A stretch of DNA of 64,000 nucleotides from Schistocerca nitens (GCF_023898315.1 NC_064615.1:10648501-10712500); one strand, 5' to 3'; positions 20,402 to 30,637 are shown, counted from the stretch's first letter. The notes: generated from the sequence alone by a model not told the origin. Numbers and translations are program-made.

Positions 20402-20883
20402 AACTACCGTTGTCGTAGTTGGTTTGCTGTAGATTCTGATGAGAATAAGCCTGCCAATGAACTGTTCACAGAAACGCTCTCGATGCCCTATCTTCCTATT
20501 CATAAAAAATCCTACTCCAGGTATACCATTTTCTGCTGCTTTTCTGCTCACCCGACCAGAAATCTTTGTCTTCTTTCCAATTCACTACACTGACCCCTAC
20601 CACATCTAGACTGAGCCTTAGCATTTCCGTTTTCAGATTTTCTAACTTCCTTACCACGTTCAAGTTTCGGACATTCAATGCCCCGACTCGTAGGACGTTA
20701 TCGTTTCGTTGATTATTCAATCTTTTTCTCATGGTCACCTCCCCCTTGACAGTCCCTCCCGGAGATCCGAATGGGGGCTAGTCCGGAATATTCTGCCAAC
20801 GAAGAGGTCATCGTGACACTTCTTCAGTTACGGGTCACATGTCCTGTCCATGCACATGTGTCTCTAATACAGGGGTTTTCGTC

Positions 20884-21117
20884 CGCAGCCCGTGGGCTGG
20901 TGGCTAGCATTGCTACATCTGGATCAGGGGGTCCCAGGTTCGATTCTCAGCCCGGCTGGGGATTTTTCTCTGTTCGGGGAGTCGGTGTTTGTGTTTTCCT
21001 CATCATTCCATGATCGCGAGTGGAAATAGCTAGATTGGACTGTGTACAGATTGGGAATGTGTACGGGCGCTGATGACCGCGGAGTTGAGCTCCCCAAAAC
21101 CAAACATCATCATCACG
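20884..21117 (+). mobile_element. tRNA-derived SINE, family S3
   Basis: The head has an A-box-like GGTGGCTAGCATTGC and a B box GGTTCGATTC at about 20938-20947. The body is unlike S1 (GGGGATTTTTCTCTG, then GATTGGACTGTGTACAG and GACCGCGGAGTTGAGC). It ends in a CATCATCATCA run at about 21105-21116. It lies at the 5' edge of the family A LINE. No clear target duplication was found. Confidence 0.7.
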
Positions 21118-21388
21118 GTGGTTTTATTGCTTTCGGCATCCTCATGTCGTTGATCACTGCTGATTCTTCCGCCTTCAGGGGCAGTTTCACATCCCAAGGA
21201 CAAGAGAGTGGCCCTAAACTGTCCGCTCCTCCGCTCTCTTTGACAAGGCTGTTGGCAGAACGAGGGTGTTTTATTATGCCGAAAGTCTTCAGCCACCAAT
21301 GCATATTATTATTCAAAATGTAAGCGGTTGCGGGATTCGAAGCCGGGACCGAATACATTTTGATTACTAATCAAAGACACTACACCTT
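21118..21388 (-). mobile_element. tRNA-derived SINE, family S7
   Basis: Minus-strand unit with a tRNA-like head near 21330-21388 (B-box-like GGCTTCGAATCCCGC, preceded by TTTGATTAGTAATC). The body contains a CTCTTGTCCTTGGGATG stretch. It lies tail to tail with the S3 SINE, and the CATCATCATCA run at the junction is shared. The left boundary is approximate. Confidence 0.6.
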
Positions 21389-21457
21389 TCTTTTATTTTG
21401 TTCGTTAATGTCCATTGCATTTTTTGGGGGCGGACGTCCCGTGACACCTGTTCAAGA

Positions 21458-21696
21458 TGTCCGCCCCCCGGTAGCTGAGTGGTCAGCGCGACAGAATGTC
21501 AATCCTAAGGGCCCGGATTCGATTCCCGGCTGGGTCGGAGATTTTCTCCGCTCAGGGACTGGGTGTTGTGTTGTCCTAATCATCATCATTTCATCCCCAT
21601 TGACGCTCAAGTCGCCTCAGTGGCGTCAAATCGAAAGACTTGCACCCGGCGAGCAGACTAGCCGACGGGAGGCCCTAGTCACACATTTACATTTAC
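21458..21696 (+). mobile_element. tRNA-derived SINE, family S2
   Basis: The head reads GGTAGCTGAGTGGTCAGCG (A box) and has the B box GATTCGATTCCCGGCTG at about 21512-21528. The body has TTTTCTCCGCTCAGGG and ends in ACATTTACATTTAC. A 7-bp repeat GTTCAAG flanks it (about 21450-21456 and 21697-21703), so the start is good to a few bases. Confidence 0.8.
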
Positions 21697-21800
21697 CCGT
21701 TCAAGTTAATCGTTGATCCGTTCACTCAGTTTATTTTTATTACAGAGGGTAACTGTCCCTCTGACGAAACAGGATGAGCTACCGTGCCACCACACCTTGA

Positions 21801-23935
21801 CTAGGGGCGCATTGGTACACCTGCACAATACCGTGTAGGACCTCCGCGTGCGCGCACAAGTGCCGCAACACCACGTGCTATGGACTCGACTAATGTCTGA
21901 AGTAGTGCTGTAGGGAACAGCAACCATGAATCCAGCAGGGCTGTCCATAAATCCGTAACAGTATGAGGAGGTGGAGATCTCTTCTGAACAGCAAGTTGCA
22001 AGGTTTCAGAAAACACCGTTCTTGTGCAACGCAGCTAGCTCTTTATTCGCAAGATAGTAATGGCCGCTATCGACAGGGGATCTCAAAGTTGATTCCGTAT
22101 TTCTAGATTTCCGGAAAGCTTTTGACACCGTTCCACGCAAGCGACTTCTAATCAAGCTGCGGGCCTATGGGGTATCGTCTCAGATGTGCGACTGAATTCG
22201 TGATTTCCTGTCAGGAAGGTCGCAGTTCGTAGTAATAGACGGCAAATCATCGAGTAAAACTGAAGTGATATCAGGTGTTCCCCAGGGAAGCGTCCTGGGA
22301 CCTCTGCTGTTCCTGATCTATATAAATTACAGGGTGACAATCTGAGCAGTTCTCTTAGGTTGTTCGCAGATGATGCTGTAATTTACCGTCTAGTAAGGTC
22401 ATCCGAAGACCAGTATCAGTTGCAAAGCGATTTAGAAAAGATTGTTGTATGGTGTGGCAGGTGGCAGTTGACGCTAAATAACGAAAAGTGTGAGTTGATC
22501 CACATGAGTTCCAAAAGAAATCCGTCGGCATTCGATTACTCGATAAATAGTATAATTCTCAAGGCTGTCAATTCAACTAAGTACCTGGGTGTTAAAACTA
22601 CGAACAACTTCAGTTGGAAAGACCACATAGATAACATTGTGGGGAAGGCGAGCCAAAGGTTGCGTTTCATTGGCAGGACACTTAGAAGATGCAACAAGTC
22701 CACTAAAGAGACAGCTTACACTACACTCGTTCGTCCTCTGTTAGAATATTGCTGCGCGGTGTGGGATCCTTACCAGGTGGGATTGACGGAGGACATGGAA
22801 ATGGTGCAAAAAAGGGCAGCTCGTTTTGTATTATCACGTAATAGGGGAGAGAGTGTGGCAGATATGATACGCGAGTTGGGATGGAAGTCATTACAGCAAA
22901 GATGTTTTTCGTCGCGGCGAGATCTATTTACGAAATTTCAGTCACCAACTTTCTCTTCCGAATGCGAAAATATTTTGTTGAGCCCAACCTACATAGGTAG
23001 GAATGATCATCAAAATAAAATAAGAGAAATCAGAGCTCGAACAGAAAGGTTTAGGTGTTCGTTTTTCCCGCGCGCTGTTCGGGAGTGGAATGGTAGGGAG
23101 ATAGTATGATTGTGGTTCGATGAACCCTCTGCCAAGCACTTAAATGTGAATTGCAGAGTAATCATATGGATGTAGATGTAGATGTAGATCCCAGATATGC
23201 CTAATAATGTTCATGTCTGGAGAGTTTGGTGGCCAACAGAAGCGTTTAAACTCAGAAGAGTGTTCCTGGAGCCATGCTTACGTGTCACCTGTCAGAGTCG
23301 TATGTAGACTGTCAGGGGTCCCACGTCACTTCAACCGCGTACGCCCCACACCATTATAGAGCTTCCACCAGCTTGAACAATCCCCTGCTGACAGGCAGGA
23401 TTCATGGATTCATGAGGTTGTCTCCATACCCGCACACCTCCACTAGCTTGATACAATCTGAAACGAGACTCGTGGGACGGGTAACGTGCTTCCAGTCATC
23501 AACAGTCCAATGTCGGTGTTGACGGGCCCAGGCGAGGCAGAAAGCTTTGTCCCGTGCAGTCATCAAGGGTACATGACTGGGCCTTCGGCTACGAAAGCCC
23601 ATATCGACAAGGTTTCGTTGAATGGTTCGCACGCTGACACTTGTTGATGGCCCAGCACTGAAATCTGCAGCAATTTGCGGAAGGGCTGCACTTCTGTCAC
23701 CTTGAACGATTCTCTTCAGTCGTCGTTGGTCCCGTTCTTGCTGGATCTTTTCACGGCCGGAGGAATGTCGGAGAATTGATTTTTTACGAGATTCCTTATA
23801 TTCACGGTTCACTCGTGAAATGATCGTACGGGAAAATCTCCACTTCATCGCTACCTCGGATATGCTGTGTCCCATCGCTCGAGTGCCGATTATAACACCG
23901 GGTTGAAACTCACTTAAAGCTTGATAACCTGGCAT
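21801..23935 (-). pseudogene. Tc1-like transposase (family T2), decayed, interrupted
   Basis: The N-terminal half reads from 23935: MPGYQALSEFQPGVIIGT, then a helix-turn-helix (SISEVAMKWRFSRTIISRV), a second one (QERDQRRLKRIVQGD ... PQIAADFSAG), and RTIQRNLVDMGFRSRRPS. It runs to about residue 177, just before the first catalytic Asp, where SDES is replaced by RPTS. Degraded catalytic pieces follow to 23188, including an SPDMNII-like site (third acidic position) with Arg in place of Glu. After the CR1 insertion the C-terminus is at 22016-21801 (QKRSPPPHTVTDLWTALLDS ... ALVRARGGPTRY). The order and end match a normal Tc1 protein of about 340 aa. Loss of catalytic residues and frameshifts make it dead. 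Confidence 0.75.
22036..23187 (+). mobile_element. CR1-type LINE, copy d (5' truncated, near consensus)
   Basis: The plus strand starts inside ORF2 near 22040 and ends in (GATGTA)n at about 23165-23187. RT motifs are an FRKAFDTVPR-like site (about 22110), [13 protein letters not shown] (about 22276-22314), and LRLFADDAVIYRL (FADD at 22363-22374). The frame 22360-23109 is open for 249 codons to the end (FFPRAVREWNGREIV). A small change near 22325 breaks the frame between GPLLF and FADD, and a stop lies near 22195. The family is distinct from copies a, b and c. It is inserted in the T2 Tc1 fossil. Confidence 0.8.
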
Positions 23936-23995
23936 TGTAGCAGCAGTAACCGATCTAACAACTGCGCCAGACTCTTGTTGCCATATATAGGCATT

Positions 23996-24470
23996 GCCGA
24001 CTGCAACTCCATATTCTGACTGTTTACATATCTCTGTATTTGAATACGCATGCCTATATCAGATTCTTTGGCGCTTCAGTGTAACTTACGAAAGTGGAAG
24101 AATTCTTTGCAGTCTCAGTAATTCATATGAGGGAAGAAGAGCTTCTGAAAGAACTGTTGGTTGGATTAAAGGTAAGAGAACATTTCTCCTAATGCTTTTG
24201 CACGAGGCAGTGATACAAGGCCTCGTGGTAACTTAGTGCTGCCATCGCATTCATACATATCATTTAATTAAATTCGTGAAAGAATGGAAGTTAAATAAAG
24301 ATTTTTGATTATCTTTATCCTCGCAATTTTTTTTAGATCTCAAGAATATGTTGTGTCTGATTTTGTACACAACGGTGAGGAGACGTGGGCTCCAGAGTGG
24401 AGCGGCAGCTGTCGTCCTAGGAATGTCGGACCGGAGCAGGGATGATTGGCGAACGAGGTAACACAACAAA
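23996..24470. other. No recognisable feature
   Basis: AT-rich, with no coding signal or repeat family that I can name. Confidence 0.4.
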
Positions 24471-24621
24471 GAGGAGATTTCCTTAAATTGTATTTCTCAA
24501 TAGAAGCATTACAAACAATGTAGCAAGAATTAGAGTCCGGCTCACATAATAGCAACTTGGATGAGACTCACTGTGCTAGGCACGAGCAGTGTGGTGTCAT
24601 GGCGAAGGGCCTCGAAGTCAG

Positions 24622-24833
24622 GTGAGGCGGGCCGCGGCAGAGGGTGCTGCTAGTCCAGAACCACCGGAGGCGTGGTGAGGCGGGCCGCGGCAGAGGGTGC
24701 TGGTGGTCCAGAACCACCGGAGGCATGGTGAGGCGGGCCGCGGCAGAGGGTGCTGCTAGTCCAGAACCACCGGAGGCGTGGTGAGGCGGGCCGCGGCAGA
24801 GGGTGCTGCTAGTCCAGAACCACCGGAGGCGTG
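24622..24833. repeat. 53-bp GC-rich minisatellite, four units
   Basis: Units start GTGAGGCGGGCC at 24622, 24675, 24728 and 24781, an exact 53-bp period, and each contains GCAGAGGGTGCTG and CCAGAACCACCGGAGGC. Units differ at one to a few positions (for example GCTGCTAGT versus GCTGGTGGT). The array ends at about 24833. Since 53 is not a multiple of three, the ORF across it is not a protein repeat. Confidence 0.9.
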
Positions 24834-25074
24834 GCTCGGTGGGTCCACCAGCTGGGGCAGTATGGATACGTGACATCACAGAATACCAAAGTTTTACACA
24901 GAACAATAAGATCAGTGCTGAATAACTCACATGATGCCTTCGTCACAATCACACAGTACCTGACCCATAAAGTAAATTTGAAGAACATATAAGCTACAAA
25001 AACCTTTTGGTGAATGAAATACAAGCTTGCTAAACCCGAACACTAATCAGATAGAGTATATAGAGAGCGATTTT
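24834..25074. other. Flank of the minisatellite, no recognisable feature
   Basis: The left side (24471-24621) and this right side may belong to one unrecognised unit that carries the array. No family is named. Confidence 0.3.
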
Positions 25075-25955
25075 TATATATAAATGACCTTATGGATAAC
25101 ATCGGATGTTCACTGAGGCTTTTTGCGGATGATGCTGTAGTGTTTCGGAGGTTGTAACAATGGAAAATTGTACTGAAATGCAGGAGGATCTGCAACGAAT
25201 TGACGTATGGTGCACGGAATGGCAACTGAATCTCAATGTAGACAAGCGTAATGTGCTGTGAATATATAGAAAGAAAGATCCTTTATCATTTTGCTACAAT
25301 ACAGCAAGTCTGCAACTGGAAGCAGTTAATTCCATAAATTATCTGGGAGTAGCCATTAGGAGTGGTTTAAAATGGAATGACCATATAAAATTAATCGTCG
25401 GTAAAGCATATGTCAGACTGAGATTCATTGGAAGAATCCTAAGAAAATGCAGCCCGAAAACAAAAGAAGATTCACACAAAGGAAGTAGGTTACAGTACAC
25501 TTGTTCGCCCACTGCTTGAATACTGCTCACCGGTGTTGGATCCGTACCAGATAGGGTTGATAGAAGAGAGAGAGAAGATCCAAAACAGAGCACTGCGCTT
25601 CGCTACAGGATCATTTAGTAATTGCGAAAGCCTTACGAAGATGATAGACAAACTGGAAGACTCTGCAAGAGAGACGCTCTGTAGCTCGGTACGGGCTTTT
25701 GTTGAAGTTTCGAGAACATACCTTCACCGAGGAGTCAAGCAGTATATTGCTCCCTCCTACGCATATCTCTCGAAGAGACCATGAGGATAAAATCAGAGAG
25801 ATTAGAGCCCACACAGAGGCATACCGACAATCATTCTTTCCACGGACAAAACGAGACTGGAATAGAAGGGAGAACCGATAGAGGTACTCAAGGAACCCTC
25901 CGCCACACACCGTCAGGTGGCTAGTGGAGTATGGGTGTAGATGTAGATGTAGATA
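25075..25955 (+). mobile_element. CR1-type LINE, copy b (5' truncated)
   Basis: It begins in the RT palm, just before LRLFADDAVV (about 25112-25140), and runs through the C-terminal domain (CSPVLDPYQIGLIEE, RTKRDWNRREN). It ends in the hexamer tail GATGTAGATGTAGATG at about 25938-25953. Several frameshifts are present. It has the same family as copies a and c. Confidence 0.85.
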
Positions 25956-25959
25956 AACG

Positions 25960-26460
25960 GAATGGAATCTGACCCACGCTAATAGTAACCGCAAATACCT
26001 CTCTGCAGTTCATCAGACCTTAACGCGTAAAAATCTCACTGTTCCAACATAACTCGTTGAACACGCAGTTGTAGAAAAATATTACCTTGGCGTTCTGCAG
26101 TAGAATCATGGAGAAGACCTGTATGTAATTCTGTTTATAACTTGGTCAATTCCAACCCATAGCTGATTTCCTACATAGCTCTCTCTCTCCTTCTCAGTAT
26201 AATTCAGTGGACCCACGCTCATTAGCACACTATATAACATGCAGGCAAACGAGTTCTTTCAGTCAGGAACGATTCCGAACACGACACAGCTGAAGAAGAA
26301 CACTTTGTTCCCGTTCAAAATTCCTAAGCCTTGTAGAGTGTCTCAGCATCCTCGCTTTTCGTCACACGAGAACGCTCTCACCTCAGAAAAACTTAAGCAG
26401 AGAAATCAGCGCAGCAGACGCAGCGGGGAATATTGGTGGGCACAGATATGATAAAAAATA
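25960..26460. other. No recognisable feature
   Basis: Neither coding signal nor repeat family was seen. Confidence 0.4.
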
Positions 26461-26523
26461 AGTTCTAGGGGACTGATGACCTCAGAAGTTAAGTCCCATA
26501 GTGCTCAGAGCCATTTGAACCAT
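26461..26523 (+). mobile_element. SINE S1, 3' fragment only
   Basis: Only the last 63 bp of the S1 body are present (AGTTCTAGGGGACTGATGAC to GAGCCATTTGAACC). The head is missing, so it is a 5'-truncated copy. It abuts the S5 SINE that follows. Confidence 0.8.
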
Positions 26524-26664
26524 ACTGGCAGAAGTAAAGCTGTGAGTACCGGGCGTGAGTCGTGCTTCGGTAGCTCAGATGGTAGAGCACTTGCCCGCGA
26601 AAGGCAAAGGTCCCGAGTTTCATATAAGCGCACACTCCGCTGCAGAGTGAAAATCTCATTCTAG
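26524..26664 (+). mobile_element. tRNA-derived SINE, family S5, internally deleted
   Basis: The tRNA-like head GGTAGCTCAGATGGTAGAGC (A box, 26570-26589) is followed by GCCCGCGAAAGGCAAAGG. The sequence then jumps at CCGAGTTT (about 26612-26621) to the 3' body CATATAAGCGCACACTCC ... CAGAGTGAAAATCTC. From memory of the family, the B box and about 45 bp of body are missing at this junction, so the copy has lost its Pol III promoter. Confidence 0.7.
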
Positions 26665-26953
26665 ATACGCAATAAACATAATATATGAAAGTTGGCAAAT
26701 ATAACTGACAATTTTCAAGATTATTAGTCGGATCGAGGACAATGTTGTGCATGTGCCGGAAGTGGAGAACTCTCTAAAACTAATGTGCGTTGTTATCGCC
26801 TAAATCGCCAACACTACGAGTGGTAGCTGTGAAATGGAGCGGAAATTGTAAAATATTGTATTTCAAGAGTCACAGGGAAATCGTCGCAAGATTCATCATC
26901 TAACAGTGTGAGATACGGATACATAGCTGTTAGAAGATATAGCCTTCTCAATA

Positions 26954-28262
26954 CGAGGGCAGTTCAATAAGTAATGCAACACATTTTTTTTCTCGGCCAA
27001 TTTTGGTTGAAAAAACCGGAAATTTCTTGTGGAATATTTTCAAACATTCCCGCTTCGTCTCGTATAGTTTCATTGACTGCCGACAGGTGGCAGCGCTGTA
27101 CGGAGCTGTTAAAATGGCGTCTATAACGGATGTGCGTTGCAAACAACGGGCAGTGATCGAGTTTCTTTTGGCGGAAAACCAGGGCATCTCAGATATTCAT
27201 AGGCGCTTGCAGAATGTCTACGGTGATCTGGCAGTGGACAAAAGCACGGTGAGTCGTTGGGCAAAGCGTGTGTCATCATCGCCGCAAGGTCAAGCAAGAC
27301 TGTCTGATCTCCCGCGTGCGGGCCGGCAGTGCACAGCTGTGACTCCTGCAATCGCGGAGCGTGCGAACACACTCGTTCGAGATGATCGACGGATCACCAT
27401 CAAACAATTCAGTGCTCAACTTGACATCTCTGTTGGTAGTGCTGTCACAATTGTTTACCAGTTGGGATATTCAAAGGTTTTTTCCCGCTGGGTCCCTCGT
27501 TGTCTAACCGAACACCATAAAGAGCAAAGGAGAACCATCTGTGCGGAATTGCTTGCTCGTCATGTGGCTGAGGGTGACAATTTCTTGTCAAAGATTGTTA
27601 CAGGCGATGAAACATGGGTTCATCACTTCGAACCTGAAACAAAACGGCAATCGATGGAGTGGCGCCACACCCACTCCCCTACCAAGAAAAAGTTTAAAGC
27701 CATACCCTCAGCCGGTAAAGTCATGGTTACAGTCTTCTGGGACGCCATGGTCAGACGATCAACTCTGAAGTGTATTGTGCTACTCTTCAGAAATTGAAGA
27801 AACGACTTCAGCGTGTTCGTAGGCATAAAAATCTGAACGAACTTCTCCTTCTTCATGACAACGCAAGACCTCACACAAGTCTTCGCACCCGAGAGGAGCT
27901 CACAAAACTTCAGTGGACTGTTCTTCCTCATGCACCCTACAGCCCCGATCTCGCACCGTCGAATTTCCATATGTTTGGCCCAATGAAGGACGCAATCCGT
28001 GGGAGGCACTACGCGGATGATGAAGAAGTTATTGATGCAGTACGACGTTGGCTCCGACATCGACCAGTGGAATGGTACCGTGCAGGCATACAGGCCTTCA
28101 TTTCAAGGTGGCGTAAGGCCGTAGCATTGAATGGAGATTACGTTGAAAAATAGTGTTGTGTAGCTAAAAGATTGGGGAATAACCTGGTGTATTTCAATGC
28201 TGAATAAAACAACCCCTGTTTCAGAAAAAAAATGTGTTGCATTACTTATTGAACTGCCCTCG
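26954..28262 (+). mobile_element. mariner element, 1.31 kb
   Basis: TIRs of about 38 bp, apparently perfect, start CGAGGGCAGTTCAATAAG at 26954 and mirror to 28262. TA flanks both sides (26952-26953, 28263-28264). The length is normal for mariner. Confidence 0.95.
27114..28153 (+). pseudogene. mariner transposase with a small deletion and a changed catalytic residue
   Basis: Starts at ATG 27114 (MASITDVRCKQRAVIEFLL). Two helix-turn-helix regions fill about residues 1-110. The first catalytic Asp lies in TGDETWVHH (about 27604-27630) and the second in LLHDNARPH (about 27853-27880). The third site reads SPDLAPSNFHMFG, with Asn where mariner DD34D enzymes need Asp; the spacing is 34. Near 27746, after FWD, about 30 bp are missing relative to the family, and the frame shifts before INSEVYCATLQKLKKR. 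The C-terminus (ALNGDYVEK) is intact and ends at 28153. The TIRs are still good, so it could be moved by a related enzyme. Confidence 0.85.
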
Positions 28263-28264
28263 TA

Positions 28265-28531
28265 TATATGCACAGACAAAAGACGCCGTCTAATAGTGAT
28301 TACTAGGTACTATACCTTAAGTACTGGCTTTTCTTATTCATTAATTTTTTTGTTAATTTCAGGCAAAGCCTATTTAACCACAACACAATTATTTCACATA
28401 GTGATACAAACTGCACATCAGTCTTCCATTACAAAGAATAAAGCACAGCTGAGTGAGTCATTTAATCTACGAACTATGTAAGTCTCACTGAACCATTACA
28501 ATAAAAGCTGCAAAAAAAATTAACAGAAAAA
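28265..28531. other. No gene
   Basis: Short AT-rich spacer between the mariner element and the next SINE. Confidence 0.4.
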
Positions 28532-28543
28532 TCGATTATTATG

Positions 28544-28754
28544 GTTCAAATGGCTCTGAGCACTATGGGACTTAACATCTATGGTCATCAGTCCCCTAGA
28601 ACTTAGAACTACTTAAACCTAACTAACCTAAGGACAGCACACACAACACCCAGCCATCACGAGGCAGAGAAAATCCCTGACCCCGCCGGGAATCGAACCC
28701 GGGAACCCGGGCGTGGGAAGCGAGAACGCTACCACACGACCACGAGATGCGGGC
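28544..28754 (-). mobile_element. tRNA-derived SINE: S1 body with a different head (S1b)
   Basis: A 12-bp duplication TCGATTATTATG flanks it (28532-28543, 28755-28766). On the minus strand the head is GCCCGCATCTCGTGGTCGTG with B box GGTTCGATTCCCGGCGG, and a TTTTCTCTGCCTCGTGATGG linker follows. The 3' half is the S1 body from GTCCTTAGGTTAGTTAGG to the ATTTGAACC end. It shows that different tRNA heads drive the same 3' body. Confidence 0.9.
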
Positions 28755-28852
28755 TCGATTATTATGTATGTAATGAAAAACAAGAGTCAGTCCCCTAATT
28801 ACAAAGACGAATGATGTGGTAAATACGGCCTATTCATAGAATTAAGAAACTG

Positions 28853-29517
28853 GTATAGGCATGCATACTCAAATACAGAGATATGATATACAGACAGACA
28901 GAATACGGCGCAGCGGTCGGCAACGCCTTTATAAGACGTGTCTGGCGCAGTTGTCAGATCGGTTACTGCTGCTACAATGGGAGGCTACCAAGATTTAAGT
29001 TGGTTTGAAGGTGGTCTTACAGTGGGCCCACGAGCGATGGGATACAGCGTCTCCGAGGTAGCGATGAAGTGGAGATTCTCCCGTACTGCCATTTCACGAG
29101 TGTACCGTGAATATGAGGAATCCGGTAAAACATCAAATCTCCGACACTGCTGCGGCCAGGAAAAGATCCTGCAAGAACGAGACCAGCGACGACCGAAGAG
29201 AATCGTTCCAGGTGACACAAGTGCAAATCTTCCGCAAATTGCTGCAGATTTCAATGTGGGCCACCAACAAGTGTCAGCGTGCGTATCATTCAACGAAACC
29301 TCGTCAATATGGGCTTTAGTAGCCGAAGGCCCACTCGTGTGCCCTTGATGACTGCACGGCACCAAGCTTTACTCCCGCTTGGCCTCGTCAACACCGACAT
29401 TGGACTGTTGATGAATGGAAACTTGTTACCTGGTCAGACGAGTCTCGTTTCAGATTGTATAGAGCGGAAGAATGTGTACGGGTATAGATGAAACCTCATC
29501 AATCCATGGACCCTGCA
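28853..29517 (+). mobile_element. Tc1-like fossil, second copy of family T2, 3' part missing
   Basis: The left edge TATAGGCATGCATACTC resembles the outer edge of the other T2 copy (near 24048), so it probably includes the TIR. The element stops at about 29517, where a SINE begins, and its second half is not found nearby. Confidence 0.65.
28978..29491 (+). pseudogene. Tc1-like transposase (family T2), N-terminal half
   Basis: Starts at ATG 28978 (MGGYQDLSWFEGGLTVGP). The helix-turn-helix SVSEVAMKWRFSRTAISRV and the second domain QERDQRRPKRIVPGD ... LPQIAADFNVG follow. A frameshift near 29265 moves the reading to RIIQRNLVNMGFSSRRPTRV (29282 on). The first Asp region is damaged (QTSLVSDC for SDESRF). 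It ends near NLINP at 29505, before the second and third catalytic residues. It is dead and parallels the copy at 23402-23935. Confidence 0.75.
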
Positions 29518-29712
29518 GTCGTGCGGGATTAGCCAAGCGGTCTAGGGCGCTGCAGTCATGGGCTGTGCGGCTGGTCCCGGCGGAGGTTCGAGTCCTCCCT
29601 CGGGCATGGGTGTGTGTGTTAGTCCTTAGGATAATTTAGGTTAAGTAGTGTGTAAGCTTAGGGACTGATGACCTTAGCAGTTAAGTCCCATAAGATTTCA
29701 CACACATTTGAA
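29518..29712 (+). mobile_element. tRNA-derived SINE: S1-like body with a third head (S1c)
   Basis: The head reads GCGGGATTAGCCAAGCGGTC (A box, about 29522-29541) and has B box GGTTCGAGTCC at 29584-29594. The following body is a diverged S1 body (TTAGTCCTTAGGATAATTTAGG, GGGACTGATGACC, TTAAGTCCCATA), ending ATTTGAAC. A T run follows. No target duplication was found. Confidence 0.75.
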
Positions 29713-29744
29713 CTTTTTTTTTTTTTGTTTTAATGACTGCCAAC

Positions 29745-30310
29745 CCAATTCGGTATCATATCGTGGTCCTCTCTTCCCTATTTCGAGATCATACAAAACG
29801 AGCTGCCCTTCTTTAAACTTTTTCGACGTCCTCCGTCAATCCTATCTGATGCGGATTCCACTCCGCACAGCAGTACTGCAGAAGAGGGCGGACAAGCGTG
29901 GTGTAAAAGGTCCCTTTAGTAGGCCTGTTGTGTTTTCTAAGTGTTCTGCCAATAAATACCAGTCTTTGGTTTCCTTTCCCCACAACATTATCTGTGTGAT
30001 CTCTCCAGTTCAAGTTATTCATAATGTAACCCCTAAGTATTTAGCTGCATTTATAGCCTCTAGATTCGTGTGATGTATCGTGTAACCGAAATTAGCGGAT
30101 TCCTTTTATTACTCACGTGGATGACTTCAGACTTTTCATTGTTTAGAGTGAATTGCATTCTTGGTACCATACAGATACCTTGTCTGAATCATTCTGCAAT
30201 TCGTTTTGATCATGTGATGACTTTACAAGACGGTAAATGACAGCATCATCAGCAAACAATGTAAGAGGACTCCTGCGATTGTCTCCCAAATCATTTATGT
30301 AGATCAGGTC
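29745..30310 (-). mobile_element. CR1-type LINE, copy e (fragment)
   Basis: A minus-strand fragment of the copy d family. It includes YINDLGDNRRSPLTLFADDA near 30295-30235 and the C-terminal LNWRDHTDNVVGKGNQRL ... LLQYCCAEWNPHQIGL at 30022-29813. Both ends are missing, including the hexamer tail. Frameshifts and stops are present. Confidence 0.75.
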
Positions 30311-30637
30311 AAAATAATGAAGGAACTTCAGTCGTATATGAGGTATCCATATCGTCACTGAGGATGTCAATCTTCTGTAGAAAATGATGCTCGGGCGCTG
30401 GAGAGAACTTAATAACCATTGCATGACTGATGGAAGATGACAGAAATTTTGGTTTAATGCACTTTCAATTGACTTCAGTCCGTAGGAACGAGGTAGAGGG
30501 AGAACTTTCTGATACACTTGGTCTAAAGAACTCGATTGATGGCATAAAGTCGGAGACAACTGTGATCAATTTGACATACGCAACGTGTGTCTACCCCGTC
30601 TGTAGTGACGAAAGGCTGGAGAGCCTTGTTCGATCGG
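30311..30637. other. No recognisable feature
   Basis: Spacer between two CR1 copies. Confidence 0.4.

Larger units (their letters stand above)
14527..20870 (-). mobile_element. RTE-like LINE, family A, split by a BEL element and a SINE
   Basis: The minus strand carries an APE-type LINE whose 3' end begins with a 17-nt homopolymer at 14527-14543 and whose 5' part fades near 20870. The RT C-terminus is readable at 14728-15141 (VDEVKEFCYLGSKITNDG, then FEMWCYRRMLRIRWTGEVRNEEV). More RT lies at 15135-15400. The palm-upstream linker is at 19317-19508 (MLNAEEREDRWKEHIEGLY). Endonuclease remnants lie up to about 20740 (VGALNVRNLNVVRKLENLKTE). The order is interrupted by the BEL element at 15410-19329 and a SINE at 20202-20401. 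Many stops and shifts mark it as dead. Clade assignment is tentative; it could belong to another APE-LINE clade. Confidence 0.75.
21705..23995 (-). mobile_element. Tc1-like fossil (family T2), split by CR1 copy d
   Basis: The two halves lie on either side of CR1 copy d (22036-23187). The 5' half is at 23188-23995 and the 3' half at 21705-22035. The right edge has GCATGCCTATATCAG near 24048 in the same arrangement as the left edge of the related copy at 28853, so part of a TIR may survive. This is an old copy with many changes. Confidence 0.7.

Noticed and set aside
24568-24930. Minus-strand ORF across the minisatellite that looks like a Pro-rich repeat protein
   Set aside because: The 53-bp period is not a multiple of three, so each repeat is read in a different frame, and no start context or homology supports it.
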